A DNA stretch of 64,000 nt from an uncultured Bacteroidales bacterium (GCA_903945175.1 CAJAUM010000121.1:62001-126000); one strand, 5' to 3'. Numbered from the stretch's first letter, positions 26,372-35,605 are shown. Translations and numbers: made by a program. Notes: generated from the letters alone by a model not told the origin.

Positions 26372-28009
26372 ATGAATCGTTCTTCATTTGAAATTCAGGG
26401 AAATATTGTTGACGTAGTAGGTAAGAGAATTTTTCAGGGAACTGTGGTCGTCCGAGATGGTAGAATAGATACCATCCGTGAGGAACCTGTCAGTTCGACC
26501 GAGTTTATCCTCCCGGGACTGGTAGATGCCCACATCCACATTGAGAGTTCCATGCTGATTCCCTCAGAATTTGCAAGGCTGGCCGTCATCCACGGGACAG
26601 TTGGAACGGTGTCGGATCCGCATGAAATTGCCAATGTACTGGGCGTGCCGGGCGTGAAATTCATGATCGACAATGGGAAGAAGGTTCCTTTCAAATTTAA
26701 CTTTGGGGCACCCTCGTGTGTCCCCGCTACCCCATTTGAAACGGCAGGCGCTGCTCTTGGGGTTGTTGAGGTGGGGGAACTGCTCAACATGGCTGAAATA
26801 AAATACCTGTCTGAAATGATGAATTTCCCGGGAGTGCTGTTCAATGATCCGGAGGTTATGGCAAAGCTTGCATTGGCAAAGCAAGCCGGGAAACCGGTCG
26901 ATGGTCATGCCCCCGGTGTTACCGGTGAAAACGCAGAGAAATATATCCAGGCTGGAATTACAACTGATCACGAGTGTTTTACCATTGAAGAGGCCTATGA
27001 AAAGATTAAATATGGAATGCACATATTGATCAGGGAGGGCAGCGCTGCCAAAAATTTTGAAACACTCTACCCATTGATTGATGAATTCCCTGATCAGGTT
27101 ATGCTCTGTTCAGATGATAAGCACCCCAACGATCTCGTGGTTGGGCACCTCAATCTGGAAGTGAAAAGAGCCATTGCAAAAGGGTTGAATATCCTGAATG
27201 TAATTCGGTGTTGCACCTATAACCCAGTGAAACACTACAACCTGGATATAGGATTATTGCAGGTGGGAGACGATGCAGATCTTATACGGGTTGACAATCT
27301 CAATGATTTTAATCTCCTTGCTACCTATGTCAATGGCCAAAAAGTGGCTGAAAATGGTAAAACATTGATTGTCAGCGTTCATGAAACTCCCATAAATAAA
27401 TTTGAAATAGGAAAAATCCAAACCTCCGAGATCAGGGTCAAACCTGAGGGCAACCACATTCGTGTTATAGGAGCTTTCGACGGACAGCTCATCACCGAAC
27501 AGATGATTGTCGAACCGACCATTGACGGAAATAATGTGGTGAGTGATCCAACCCATGATATTCTGAAAATGGTCGTTAAAAATCGGTACAATGAATCTAC
27601 TGCAGCCGTAGGGTTTATACATAATATCGGTTTGAAAAGAGGAGCGCTTGCCTCAAGTGTCGCTCATGACAGCCATAATATTGTCGCTGTGGGTGTGAAC
27701 GATGAGGATATTGCAGCCGCCATTAACCTCATCATCGAGGCAAAGGGAGGGATATCGCTGGTAGACGCTGTTACAAAAATAACACTACCCCTTCCATTTG
27801 CAGGGATAATGACGGGAGTTGAAGGATTTGAGGTTGCCCGGCTGTATGATGAAATGGATAAAAAGGCAAAAGCGATGGGAAGTACCCTGACAGCTCCATT
27901 CATGACCTTATCATTTATGGCCTTGCTGGTCATCCCGGAGCTGAAACTGAGTGATAAGGGGTTATTTGATGGTTCACGTTTTGCCTTTACAGAGCTCTGC
28001 AGGAAATAA
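26372..28009 (+). CDS. ade: adenine deaminase
   Basis: A 545-residue adenine deaminase of the amidohydrolase superfamily, converting adenine to hypoxanthine and ammonia. Metal-binding and catalytic motifs are PGLVDAHIHIESSM, TVSDPHEIANVLG, DGHAPGVTG, and CSDDKHPNDL. The C-terminal region with LKRGALASSVAHDSHNIVAVG is family-specific. It provides hypoxanthine, which the Hpt enzyme encoded about 24 kb away could salvage. It starts 23 bases after rlmN and probably shares its transcript. Confidence 0.95.
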   Translation: MNRSSFEIQGNIVDVVGKRIFQGTVVVRDGRIDTIREEPVSSTEFILPGLVDAHIHIESSMLIPSEFARLAVIHGTVGTVSDPHEIANVLGVPGVKFMIDNGKKVPFKFNFGAPSCVPATPFETAGAALGVVEVGELLNMAEIKYLSEMMNFPGVLFNDPEVMAKLALAKQAGKPVDGHAPGVTGENAEKYIQAGITTDHECFTIEEAYEKIKYGMHILIREGSAAKNFETLYPLIDEFPDQVMLCSDDKHPNDLVVGHLNLEVKRAIAKGLNILNVIRCCTYNPVKHYNLDIGLLQVGDDADLIRVDNLNDFNLLATYVNGQKVAENGKTLIVSVHETPINKFEIGKIQTSEIRVKPEGNHIRVIGAFDGQLITEQMIVEPTIDGNNVVSDPTHDILKMVVKNRYNESTAAVGFIHNIGLKRGALASSVAHDSHNIVAVGVNDEDIAAAINLIIEAKGGISLVDAVTKITLPLPFAGIMTGVEGFEVARLYDEMDKKAKAMGSTLTAPFMTLSFMALLVIPELKLSDKGLFDGSRFAFTELCRK

Positions 28010-28044
28010 ATTCACATATGTACATGTATTTGAATAGTTATTGT

Positions 28045-28052
28045 TATCTTTG
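28045..28052 (+). promoter_or_regulatory. probable -7 element of the arsR-type gene
   Basis: TATCTTTG matches TAnnTTTG, 24 bases before the ATG. The partly symmetric sequence ACATATGTACATGT just upstream could be an operator for autoregulation; that is speculative. Confidence 0.45.
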
Positions 28053-28076
28053 TAACAGAAACTTACTTTACATGCT

Positions 28077-28379
28077 ATGAATAATAAAACTACCCTCGAC
28101 TTACAAAAACTTGAACTGGCTGCCAGTAAACTGCGTGCAATGGCTCATCCAATGCGTATTGCCATCATCGATCTTCTGACGGCGAATCCTGAACTCACAG
28201 TTACGGAAATTTATGAGCGGCTTAACATTGAACAAGCTTCCGCCTCCCATCATCTCAATATATTGAAAAACAAGGGGTTGCTGAATTCAAAACGGAATGG
28301 AAAGATGATTTTATATTCGTTAAAAACAAATGCCCTTGCGAATGTAATTGCATGCATCAATCAGTGTGCAAATCACTAA
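28077..28379 (+). CDS. ArsR-type winged-helix regulator with a C-terminal Cys pair
   Basis: A 100-residue ArsR/SmtB-like repressor. The winged helix includes KLRAMAHPMRIAIIDLL, the recognition helix QASASHHLNILKNKGLL and a beta wing RNGKMILYSL. The usual metal-binding CxC in helix 3 is absent (TVTEIYERL at the same place). Instead two cysteines and a histidine lie at the C-terminus (Cys93, Cys97, His100). It may sense a metal, thiol or redox signal through these, or act without a ligand. The upstream gene encodes adenine deaminase; the downstream gene is convergent and overlaps by four bases. Confidence 0.85.
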   Translation: MNNKTTLDLQKLELAASKLRAMAHPMRIAIIDLLTANPELTVTEIYERLNIEQASASHHLNILKNKGLLNSKRNGKMILYSLKTNALANVIACINQCANH

Positions 28380-30169
28380 TCCCAAGACTCTTCGACATCC
28401 CAGTTGGCCCGTATCTCGACCGTTTTCGGTAAATACAAAACCGTTTCCGGCTGAAGATTCTTTTTATAATTCCCGGTATCCCATCGCCTGTTGTTGTTCC
28501 GGTCATGGATTGCTTTGATCTTATATTTTCCCGGGGTCATGAAATTAAAGTGAATTTTTTCAGATTGCGAAATCACCCGCTCTTCAAACAACATGGCCTC
28601 TTTCTCGTCCAGCAATTGAATGATGTATTGCCCCGGACGCTTGTCAATATTCATCGACAGGATCAGGTTTCCAAAATCTCGTTCAGCCCTCGTTCTGAAG
28701 TCAATCGTAACGGAGTCGTGGCTGATGTCGTTAATCCCATAAAACACCGAATCGGGTATGATGATTTTATAAGCCGTTTCTTCCAGCCATTTATTTTGAA
28801 TTTCAATCTTTCGTTTCAGACTGTCGCTGAATGCGATCTTCGGATGAAGGGTGTCTTTGTTTTCGATCAGTAAAATCCCGGAAAAATCCCAACGGATCAG
28901 TGGATATGAAAAAGACAACAAGAGTTTGTTTTTAAACTGATTCAGTCCGCTTCCTTTTGATAAATTGGTAATAACAAGTTGGGCGGGTTTCTCCTTTTTA
29001 TCAGATTTCTTTTGACTCCTCTTTTTTGTTATGTCCATCATAATCGTATCAACTACGTCGTTGTCAGTCAATACTTTCATGATCAACGAGTCGGTTTTTG
29101 GACGTGTAATCCAGAGAATAACGGAGTCTTTTTTTCCTGAATACTCCACTTTGTGCCAGGGGGTGATGGAATCGAAATTCAATGGAACAAACCGGATATT
29201 CTTTGCAGGAAAGCGGAATGTGATTACAGCAATCCCCTCGTCGGGCGAGTTGGTTTTAACAACCCGCTGAATGGAATCGGTCTCTTCGAACAGAAAGAGG
29301 GGATAGGAGGGATAGATCGACTGGGCAAGTTTGACAGAGTCAGCCTTTCGTGTCGAATCAGCCTTTCTGACCAAAACGGGATTTTCTGCCTTTGACTTGG
29401 AATTTTTTTGAGGTGTGATCGTGGATGAATCCTTACGCGCAGTATCTGCTTTTTCCCTGACGATATAATAGGGCTTGACCATGCTGTCGGAGAATGCAAT
29501 TTTTTCAGTGGATTGGTTGAAGATCAGGTCGCCATTCTGATCAAATAAAGCAACCAGTTTAAACCGTTTGTCCTGTAAGTTGTTAAAAATGAAATAACCC
29601 GTTGCATCGGTTTTTGTCAGGTAATAGGGCGGTACATGAAGGGGCAGTGAGTCGAGCGGGAGGGTGTCGTTGTTGTTGAGATACAACTCGACAAAGGCAT
29701 CTTTCTGAGGTTTATGATCAAATGCATTGACAAGTGTTCCCTGAAGCGAAAGGGTATCGACATAGGAGCCTGTTGAAAATACATAATTAAATCCCTTGAG
29801 GAGATTGCTTTCAGTGAAATCGGCAATGGCATTTCCAAATGTGACGGAATAGGTAAGATTTTGAACCAGGCTGTCTTCAAATTTCAATAGCAACGATTTT
29901 CCACGTAATCTTGGGTCCAGGGGCTTTTTAAGCGGGGGTGAGATAAAAACTTCGGTTGCCGGGCTCTTCAGATTGATGAATTCGTCGAAATCAATCCGGA
30001 AGCTGTTTCCTTTGAAATTAACAGCAAAGTTAGGTGGATCGCAGGCAAGAACTTTTGGAGGTTCAGCATCTTTCGGTCCTCCTGTTGGGGTAACCGGGTT
30101 TGCACACCGGTAGAGGGTCAATGTTGTTGCGATAAGAAAAATGAAAAATAAACTTGTCTTTCTTTGCAC
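28376..30169 (-). CDS. Ig-like domain lipoprotein
   Basis: A long exported protein (597 residues from the chosen start). A hydrophobic signal ends at LYRCANPV, a lipobox-like site, followed by TPTGGPKDAEPPKVL, typical of the Bacteroidota Ig-like (Big_5-type) lipoproteins. A central stretch of Ser/Lys/Asp-rich sequence follows, and beta-rich Ig-like and carboxypeptidase-regulatory-like regions are spread through the rest. The role is unknown; surface or periplasmic binding is likely. The start is unclear: GTG at 30169 gives a short signal peptide, while a TTG at 30265 adds 32 residues. The stop codon overlaps that of the arsR-type gene. Confidence 0.75.
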   Translation of the reverse strand: MQRKTSLFFIFLIATTLTLYRCANPVTPTGGPKDAEPPKVLACDPPNFAVNFKGNSFRIDFDEFINLKSPATEVFISPPLKKPLDPRLRGKSLLLKFEDSLVQNLTYSVTFGNAIADFTESNLLKGFNYVFSTGSYVDTLSLQGTLVNAFDHKPQKDAFVELYLNNNDTLPLDSLPLHVPPYYLTKTDATGYFIFNNLQDKRFKLVALFDQNGDLIFNQSTEKIAFSDSMVKPYYIVREKADTARKDSSTITPQKNSKSKAENPVLVRKADSTRKADSVKLAQSIYPSYPLFLFEETDSIQRVVKTNSPDEGIAVITFRFPAKNIRFVPLNFDSITPWHKVEYSGKKDSVILWITRPKTDSLIMKVLTDNDVVDTIMMDITKKRSQKKSDKKEKPAQLVITNLSKGSGLNQFKNKLLLSFSYPLIRWDFSGILLIENKDTLHPKIAFSDSLKRKIEIQNKWLEETAYKIIIPDSVFYGINDISHDSVTIDFRTRAERDFGNLILSMNIDKRPGQYIIQLLDEKEAMLFEERVISQSEKIHFNFMTPGKYKIKAIHDRNNNRRWDTGNYKKNLQPETVLYLPKTVEIRANWDVEESWD

Positions 30170-30276
30170 TGGAGCAGAGGATTTTCGTAAGTTTGCGACC
30201 CCAAATTTACCAATCGTTTTGATAAGAGAACCTTTTTTTATTAATTTTACATTGTTAATCAGCAAACAATCCTCCT

Positions 30277-31017
30277 ATGTCAGGTCACAATAAATGGTCA
30301 ACCATCAAGCGTAAAAAAGGCGCACTGGATGCCAAGAGATCAAAAATTTTCTCCAAAATCATTAAAGATATTACCATTGCCGTTAAGGAAGGCGGAGCCG
30401 ATCCCGATGGGAATCCGCGTTTGAGGCTGGCCATTGCCAATGCCAAGGGGGCCTCTATGCCCAAGGATAATATTCAGCGGGCGATCAGCAAGGGTGCCGA
30501 TAAGGATGCTGCGGCCCTTCTTGAAACCACCTACGAAGGAAAAGGACCTCATGGCGTTGCCATATTTGTGGAGTGTACCACCGATAACCTCCAGCGAACG
30601 GTATCAAATGTCCGTGCTTATTTCAACAAGCATGGTGGTGAACTTGGTCAGAACGGGATGTTGAATTATCTGTTCGACCGGAAAGGTGTCTTTGTTGTAC
30701 CACAAGGCGATTTGAACCGGGATGATTTTGAAATGGAAATGATTGATGCTGGAGCAGAGGATATCACCCTTGAAGAAGATTTCTTCACCATTACCACTGC
30801 CATGGAAGATTTTGGCAGCATGATCAAGAAGCTGGAGCAATTGAAGATTGAACCTGAAAGTGCTTCTCTCCAGCGTATTCCGAAAACCACGGTATCACTT
30901 GATGAAGATGCCACGCGGAAGGTTCTCAAACTGGTCGATATCATCGAAGAGGATGACGACGTGCAAAATGTCTTTCATACCCTTGCGATCAGTGATGAGA
31001 TGGCAGATAGGTTATAA
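30277..31017 (+). CDS. YebC/PmpR family DNA-binding protein
   Basis: A 246-residue YebC-family protein. The start MSGHNKWSTIKRKKGALDAKRSKIFSK is the family signature, followed by GNPRLRLAIANAKGASMPKDNI and FVECTTDNLQRTVSNVR. Some members repress transcription; others help ribosomes pass proline stretches. Which role applies here cannot be told from sequence. It is full length and followed immediately by a bidirectional hairpin terminator. Confidence 0.93.
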   Translation: MSGHNKWSTIKRKKGALDAKRSKIFSKIIKDITIAVKEGGADPDGNPRLRLAIANAKGASMPKDNIQRAISKGADKDAAALLETTYEGKGPHGVAIFVECTTDNLQRTVSNVRAYFNKHGGELGQNGMLNYLFDRKGVFVVPQGDLNRDDFEMEMIDAGAEDITLEEDFFTITTAMEDFGSMIKKLEQLKIEPESASLQRIPKTTVSLDEDATRKVLKLVDIIEEDDDVQNVFHTLAISDEMADRL

Positions 31018-31047
31018 AAAAAAAAGCGGCTGAAGCCGCTTTTTTTT
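31018..31047. terminator. bidirectional terminator between yebC and the response regulator gene
   Basis: AGCGGC-TGAA-GCCGCT forms a 6-bp GC-rich stem with a tetraloop; A-run on the left and T-run on the right extend the pairing and make it usable from both sides. It separates two convergent genes. Confidence 0.88.
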
Positions 31048-31048
31048 A

Positions 31049-32020
31049 TCACACTTCGCAAATATATTGCGTCAGGTTTATTCCTTTGGGCAAGTCCAGT
31101 TTTTTCCTCAACCTGATCCTTGAAATTTCGGTGCTCGGTGCGGTGATTTTCAGGATGTGGGAAATTTCCTTGGTATTCAGGTTCATACGCAACAAGGCAC
31201 ACAATTTATGATCGTTGGGTGTAAGTTGCGGGAATTTTTTTCTCAGCCGGTCGAAGAAACCCGGATGTATTTTTTCAAAGTGCGCCTTGATACGGTACCA
31301 GTCATTATCAAATTTGATGTTTTCATCAATTGTTTTAAGCACCTTGGCAATTTCAACCTTTGTAACACTTTTTTCTGTTTTCAGGAGGCGGTTGATATCC
31401 TTCTTGATCAATCCGATGATCTTGTTCTTTTGAGAAATGAAAATGGATGATGTGGCCAGTTCACGGTTGATCAGATCAATTTCCATGTTATGTTTCTGTT
31501 TAAGCAGCTGATTTACTTTCTGCTCGGCCCGGATGCGTTCCTGCAGGCGCAGGTTACGTTCTTTCTCAACCCTTTTGCGCTGTTCAATTTCACTTTTCAG
31601 CTCTGAAATAATGCGTTCATTTGTTATTTCCAGGTTACGCTGGTAATTTGCTACCTCAATGGCCGCACGGATCTGATCAATGTCAACCGGTTTAAACAGA
31701 TAGGCATACGGCTTCAGGGAGAAAGATTTGGTAAACACCTCACTTTTATTCATGGAGGTGAGAAAGATGATCCCGCAATTATAATTTTCAGTCAGAATGC
31801 GGGCTGCCTCAATGCCATCCATTTTCCCCGCAAGCCTCACATCCATGATGACAATGTCGGGTTCCATGTTGGTTTCCTGCAGATTTGCAATATTTTCGAT
31901 TGCATTTTCTCCTTTGGTATCAATGCCCAGCACGTCATAACCAAGGGTAGTTAGTTTACTTTTAAGATCATGAGCAATGATAAGCTCATCTTCAACGATA
32001 TACAAACTTATTGGGGCCAT
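31049..32020 (-). CDS. response regulator with coiled coil and LuxR-type output
   Basis: A 323-residue protein. Receiver domain at residues 1-125 with acidic pocket EDE (10-12), phospho-acceptor Asp60 and Lys110 (FKP). A long heptad coiled coil follows (about 130-200), then a C-terminal helix-turn-helix resembling LuxR/GerE: PQLTPNDHKLCALLRMNLNTKEISHILKI. No histidine kinase is next to it. It lies 11 bases after ackA on the same strand, so the two are probably co-transcribed; acetyl phosphate made by AckA could act as phosphodonor, which is inference. Confidence 0.9.
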   Translation of the reverse strand: MAPISLYIVEDELIIAHDLKSKLTTLGYDVLGIDTKGENAIENIANLQETNMEPDIVIMDVRLAGKMDGIEAARILTENYNCGIIFLTSMNKSEVFTKSFSLKPYAYLFKPVDIDQIRAAIEVANYQRNLEITNERIISELKSEIEQRKRVEKERNLRLQERIRAEQKVNQLLKQKHNMEIDLINRELATSSIFISQKNKIIGLIKKDINRLLKTEKSVTKVEIAKVLKTIDENIKFDNDWYRIKAHFEKIHPGFFDRLRKKFPQLTPNDHKLCALLRMNLNTKEISHILKITAPSTEISRIRLRKKLDLPKGINLTQYICEV

Positions 32021-32031
32021 AGATTAATGAA

Positions 32032-33246
32032 TTAAATTTTAAAATCAGCGTTGGTAACAATATTAAAGGTGTCGATGGCAATAACCAGTTCTTCATTGGT
32101 TGGCATGACCATGGATACAACAGGGGAGCCTGGGCGCGTCAGAATGGCCTCCCTTCCTCTTGTTGTGTTTCGTTCTGGATCAAATTGAACCCCGAGGAAT
32201 TCCATCCCTTGCAAAATACGACGGCGTGTATCCAAATCATTTTCTCCGATTCCACCGGCAAAAACAATCAGGTCAACTCCACCCATGGCAACTGCATACG
32301 CGCCTATATATTTTTTCACACGGTAGGCATACATTTCAAGGGCCAATAAGGCACGTTGATTGCCATTTTCAGCTGCTTGTTCCACATCGCGCATGTCGAA
32401 CGAAATCCCCGAAATTCCACAAACACCGCTTTTCTTGTTAAACATGGCATTGGTATCGGCAATACTGAGATTTTCCTTTTCGGCCATAAACAATAAAACG
32501 CCCAGGTCAACATCACCGCTTCGGGTTCCCATCATTAATCCTTCAAGCGGTGTAAAACCCATCGAGGTGTCCATCGATTTTCCATTTTGAATGGCTGCTA
32601 CAGAGGACCCGTTGCCAAGATGACACGTTATGATATTGATATTGTTAAAATCTTTACCAAGGTAACGGCATGCTTTCATCGCCACATATTTGTGGGATGT
32701 GCCATGAAATCCATATCTGCGGATTTTGTATTTTTCATAATATTCGTAGGGAATGGCATAGAGATACGAATATTTCGGCATGGTCTGGTGAAATGATGTA
32801 TCAAATACAGCAACCTGCGGCACGTTGGGGAGGATAGCCTCAATGGAAAGGATTCCTTTCAGGTTGGCAGGATTATGCAGTGGGGCCAATTCAATGCACT
32901 TTTCAATATTTTTTTTAACATCATCGGTAATCAGTGCACTGGTTTTGAAATTTTCACCTCCGTGCGCTACACGATGACCAACGGCAACAATTTCATTGTC
33001 ATCTTCAATTACTCCGTAAACAGGATCTTTTAGAATGTTAAGGATGAGGTTAATTCCAATCTGGTGATCCGGGACCTCCTGTAAGAGTTTATATTTTTCT
33101 TTTCCGGTTACCTGATGGGTGAGTTCACTGGTAGGCAACCCGATACGGTCGAGTAACCCTTTCGCTTTGAGATCAGCCTCAGCATTAATTTCTATCAGTT
33201 GATACTTGATTGACGAACTGCCACAATTTAATACAAGTATTTTCAT
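32032..33246 (-). CDS. ackA: acetate kinase
   Basis: A 404-residue acetate kinase that interconverts acetate plus ATP and acetyl phosphate plus ADP, the substrate-level ATP step of acetate fermentation. Conserved motifs: VLNCGSSSIKYQL at the N-terminus, GHRVAHGGE, FDTSFHQTMP, HLGNGSS, and TRSGDVDLG, and GGIGEN in the second half. Length is normal. The usual partner pta is not adjacent. A textbook promoter lies upstream, and the orphan response regulator gene follows. Confidence 0.97.
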   Translation of the reverse strand: MKILVLNCGSSSIKYQLIEINAEADLKAKGLLDRIGLPTSELTHQVTGKEKYKLLQEVPDHQIGINLILNILKDPVYGVIEDDNEIVAVGHRVAHGGENFKTSALITDDVKKNIEKCIELAPLHNPANLKGILSIEAILPNVPQVAVFDTSFHQTMPKYSYLYAIPYEYYEKYKIRRYGFHGTSHKYVAMKACRYLGKDFNNINIITCHLGNGSSVAAIQNGKSMDTSMGFTPLEGLMMGTRSGDVDLGVLLFMAEKENLSIADTNAMFNKKSGVCGISGISFDMRDVEQAAENGNQRALLALEMYAYRVKKYIGAYAVAMGGVDLIVFAGGIGENDLDTRRRILQGMEFLGVQFDPERNTTRGREAILTRPGSPVVSMVMPTNEELVIAIDTFNIVTNADFKI

Positions 33247-33330
33247 CGCATTGGTAGGTTATTGAGTGCTTTTCAGTAGTGTTTAGCTCCTTTTGCAAAC
33301 CAAGCATCGAGGAGTAAATGTTAGGTTGTG

Positions 33331-33361
33331 CAAACATACAACATAAATATCCTTTGGCAAA
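33331..33361 (-). promoter_or_regulatory. ackA promoter (TTTG, 19 bases, TATGTTTG)
   Basis: On the minus strand TTTG at 33361-33358 is followed after exactly 19 bases by TATGTTTG at 33338-33331. This is the full Bacteroidota vegetative promoter layout. It predicts an mRNA leader of about 80 bases before the ackA ATG. Confidence 0.7.
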
Positions 33362-33402
33362 GGAAAAATCCAAAAATAAACGTAACAAATCCTTTTTAAT
33401 CG

Positions 33403-33410
33403 TAATTTTG
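33403..33410 (+). promoter_or_regulatory. probable -7 element of the GH3 gene
   Basis: TAATTTTG matches TAnnTTTG, 24 bases before the GH3-family ATG and divergent to the ackA promoter. Confidence 0.45.
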
Positions 33411-33434
33411 TTCACCCTTATCCAACGTTGAACA

Positions 33435-34955
33435 ATGGCTTTTATCAATTCGGTTGTTTCCTGGCTGATGAAAAAACGCATTCATCAGATTGAACTTTTC
33501 ATGAAGTACCCTCATGAGGTTCAAACGGAATGGCTGCGTAAGCTCCTGGCAACGGCACGAAATACGGAGTGGGGGAGGAATTATGACTTTAAATCGATCA
33601 CCACACCCAGCCAGTTTAAAGAACGACTTCCGCTCTATGACTATGATTCAATGAAAGAAGCCATTGAACGATTGCGCAAGGGTGAACAAAATATTCTTTG
33701 GCCGTCGGAAATAAAATGGTTTGCGAAGTCGTCAGGCACTACAAGCGATAAAAGTAAATTCATCCCGGTAAGCCAGGAGGCACTTGAAGAATGTCATTTT
33801 AAGGGAGGGAAGGATCTTCTTTCAATTTATTGCAATAACCATACAGATACGAGGCTTTTCGACGGAAAGGCCATTGCGATGGGCGGTTCACATCAGATTA
33901 TGGAAATAAATAATGAATCCTATTACCAGGGAGATCTTTCCGCAATTCTTATCCAGAACCTCCCTGGATGGGTGGAATTCATGCGCACGCCAAATTTGGC
34001 AATTGCCCTGATGGATGAATGGGAGAGTAAAATTGAAATGATGGCTGAAGCTACGATTCAGCATGATGTGACCAATATTTCAGGGGTTCCTTCCTGGACC
34101 CTGCTGCTGTTTAAACGGGTACTGGAGTTGACTGGAAAATCAAACATCCTTGAGGTTTGGCCAAATTTCGAACTCTTTATTCATGGCGGCGTAAATTTTT
34201 CTCCCTATCGCGAACAATTCCAGCAAATCATGCCTTCAGAAAAGGTGAATTATCTCGAAACCTACAATGCGTCGGAGGGCTTTTTCGGGATCCAGGATCG
34301 GGTTAAGGCAGATGACATGTTGCTGATGCTCGATTATGGCATTTATTATGAATTCATACCACTCGAACAGGTAGGGCTGCCACATCCTGATGTGTATAGC
34401 CTCGACCAGGTATCGCTCTTTACAAACTACGCAATGGTGATTACGACCAATGCAGGCTTGTGGCGCTATCAGATCGGAGATACCGTGCAATTTACCTCGG
34501 TGGAACCCTTTCGTATTAGAATTTCAGGCAGAACCCGTAATTTTATCAACGCCTTTGGGGAGGAGCTGATCATCGATAATGCAGAAAAGGCCATGTCCAT
34601 TGCCTGCGCTCGCAGTCATGCCATCGTGGCTGAATATACGGCAGCTCCAATCTATCTTTCAAACAACAAGAAGGGTGCACATGAATGGCTTATAGAATTT
34701 GAAAAGAGACCGGATGACCTGGCTTTTTTTACAAGTTCTCTTGACACCGCGCTGAAATCGCTTAATTCTGATTATGAAGCCAAACGGTACAACGGATTAT
34801 TGCTGGAAGAACCGCACATAAGAATCGTTCCACCACATACTTTTTATCGATGGCTTAAAATGAAAGGAAAGCTGGGAGGACAACATAAGGTTCCCCGCCT
34901 ATCAAATGACCGGAAATATGTGGATGAAATACTGCAATTATTAGCGCAGAATTGA
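33435..34955 (+). CDS. GH3 family acyl-adenylate/amidosynthetase-like protein
   Basis: A 506-residue member of the GH3 superfamily. In plants GH3 enzymes conjugate amino acids to auxin or jasmonate through an adenylated intermediate; bacterial members have unknown substrates. The adenylation P-loop region is visible as AKSSGTTSDKSKFIPVS, followed by WPNFELFIHGGVNFSPYR, TYNASEGFFGIQ (ATP-contacting YxASEG), and LWRYQIGDTVQF. Length fits bacterial GH3 proteins. Its closest downstream neighbour is a deoxynucleoside kinase gene with its own promoter element, so no pathway is implied by context. Confidence 0.9.
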   Translation: MAFINSVVSWLMKKRIHQIELFMKYPHEVQTEWLRKLLATARNTEWGRNYDFKSITTPSQFKERLPLYDYDSMKEAIERLRKGEQNILWPSEIKWFAKSSGTTSDKSKFIPVSQEALEECHFKGGKDLLSIYCNNHTDTRLFDGKAIAMGGSHQIMEINNESYYQGDLSAILIQNLPGWVEFMRTPNLAIALMDEWESKIEMMAEATIQHDVTNISGVPSWTLLLFKRVLELTGKSNILEVWPNFELFIHGGVNFSPYREQFQQIMPSEKVNYLETYNASEGFFGIQDRVKADDMLLMLDYGIYYEFIPLEQVGLPHPDVYSLDQVSLFTNYAMVITTNAGLWRYQIGDTVQFTSVEPFRIRISGRTRNFINAFGEELIIDNAEKAMSIACARSHAIVAEYTAAPIYLSNNKKGAHEWLIEFEKRPDDLAFFTSSLDTALKSLNSDYEAKRYNGLLLEEPHIRIVPPHTFYRWLKMKGKLGGQHKVPRLSNDRKYVDEILQLLAQN

Positions 34956-34965
34956 ATCCTTTTTA

Positions 34966-34973
34966 TAATTTTG
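34966..34973 (+). promoter_or_regulatory. probable -7 element of the deoxynucleoside kinase gene
   Basis: TAATTTTG matches TAnnTTTG, 17 bases before the ATG at 34991, implying a leader of about ten bases. Confidence 0.45.
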
Positions 34974-34990
34974 ACCTCAAAATAAAACGT

Positions 34991-35605
34991 ATGCACATTG
35001 CGATCGCAGGAAACATCGGATCCGGAAAAACTACACTGACTGGCTTGTTGGCCAAACATTTCGGATGGGATCCGCATTATGAAGATGTGGATACAAATCC
35101 ATACCTCAACAGTTTTTATGAGGATATGCAGCGCTGGTCATTTAACCTGCAGATTTATTTCCTTAACAGCCGTTTCAGGCAGGTGGTTGATATCCGGAAT
35201 TCGGGAAAAACTGTGATTCAGGATCGTACGATATACGAGGATGCCTACATTTTTGCCCCCAACCTGCATTCCATGAATTTAATGAGTACGCGTGACTTTG
35301 AAAATTACCGTTCACTCTTCGATCTCATGGGTACCTTCATACAACCTCCCGACCTCTTGATTTATCTGCGGGCAAGTGTTCCTACCCTGGTAAACCAGAT
35401 TCAAAAGCGTGGAAGGGATTACGAATCCTCGATCCGCCTCGACTATCTGAAAAACCTCAATGAAATTTATGAGGATTGGATTGAAAATTACAAACTGGGC
35501 AAGCTGCTTATCATAGATGCAGATACACTGAAGGTTAGTGAAAACCCTGAAGACCTGGGTGCGGTGATCGACAAGATCAATGCGCAGTTACACGGACTTT
35601 TTTAA
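34991..35605 (+). CDS. deoxynucleoside kinase
   Basis: A 204-residue deoxynucleoside kinase of the dCK/dGK family, which phosphorylates deoxynucleosides for salvage. P-loop GNIGSGKTT (residues 7-15), substrate region EDVDTNPYLNSFYED, and the DRT motif (QDRTIYEDAY) replacing the common DRS. A LID-like Arg-rich section QKRGRDYESS follows. The start ATG at 34991 sits directly before the P-loop strand; an earlier in-frame ATG would extend into the GH3 stop codon and across the -7 element. Which nucleoside is used cannot be told. Confidence 0.92.
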   Translation: MHIAIAGNIGSGKTTLTGLLAKHFGWDPHYEDVDTNPYLNSFYEDMQRWSFNLQIYFLNSRFRQVVDIRNSGKTVIQDRTIYEDAYIFAPNLHSMNLMSTRDFENYRSLFDLMGTFIQPPDLLIYLRASVPTLVNQIQKRGRDYESSIRLDYLKNLNEIYEDWIENYKLGKLLIIDADTLKVSENPEDLGAVIDKINAQLHGLF

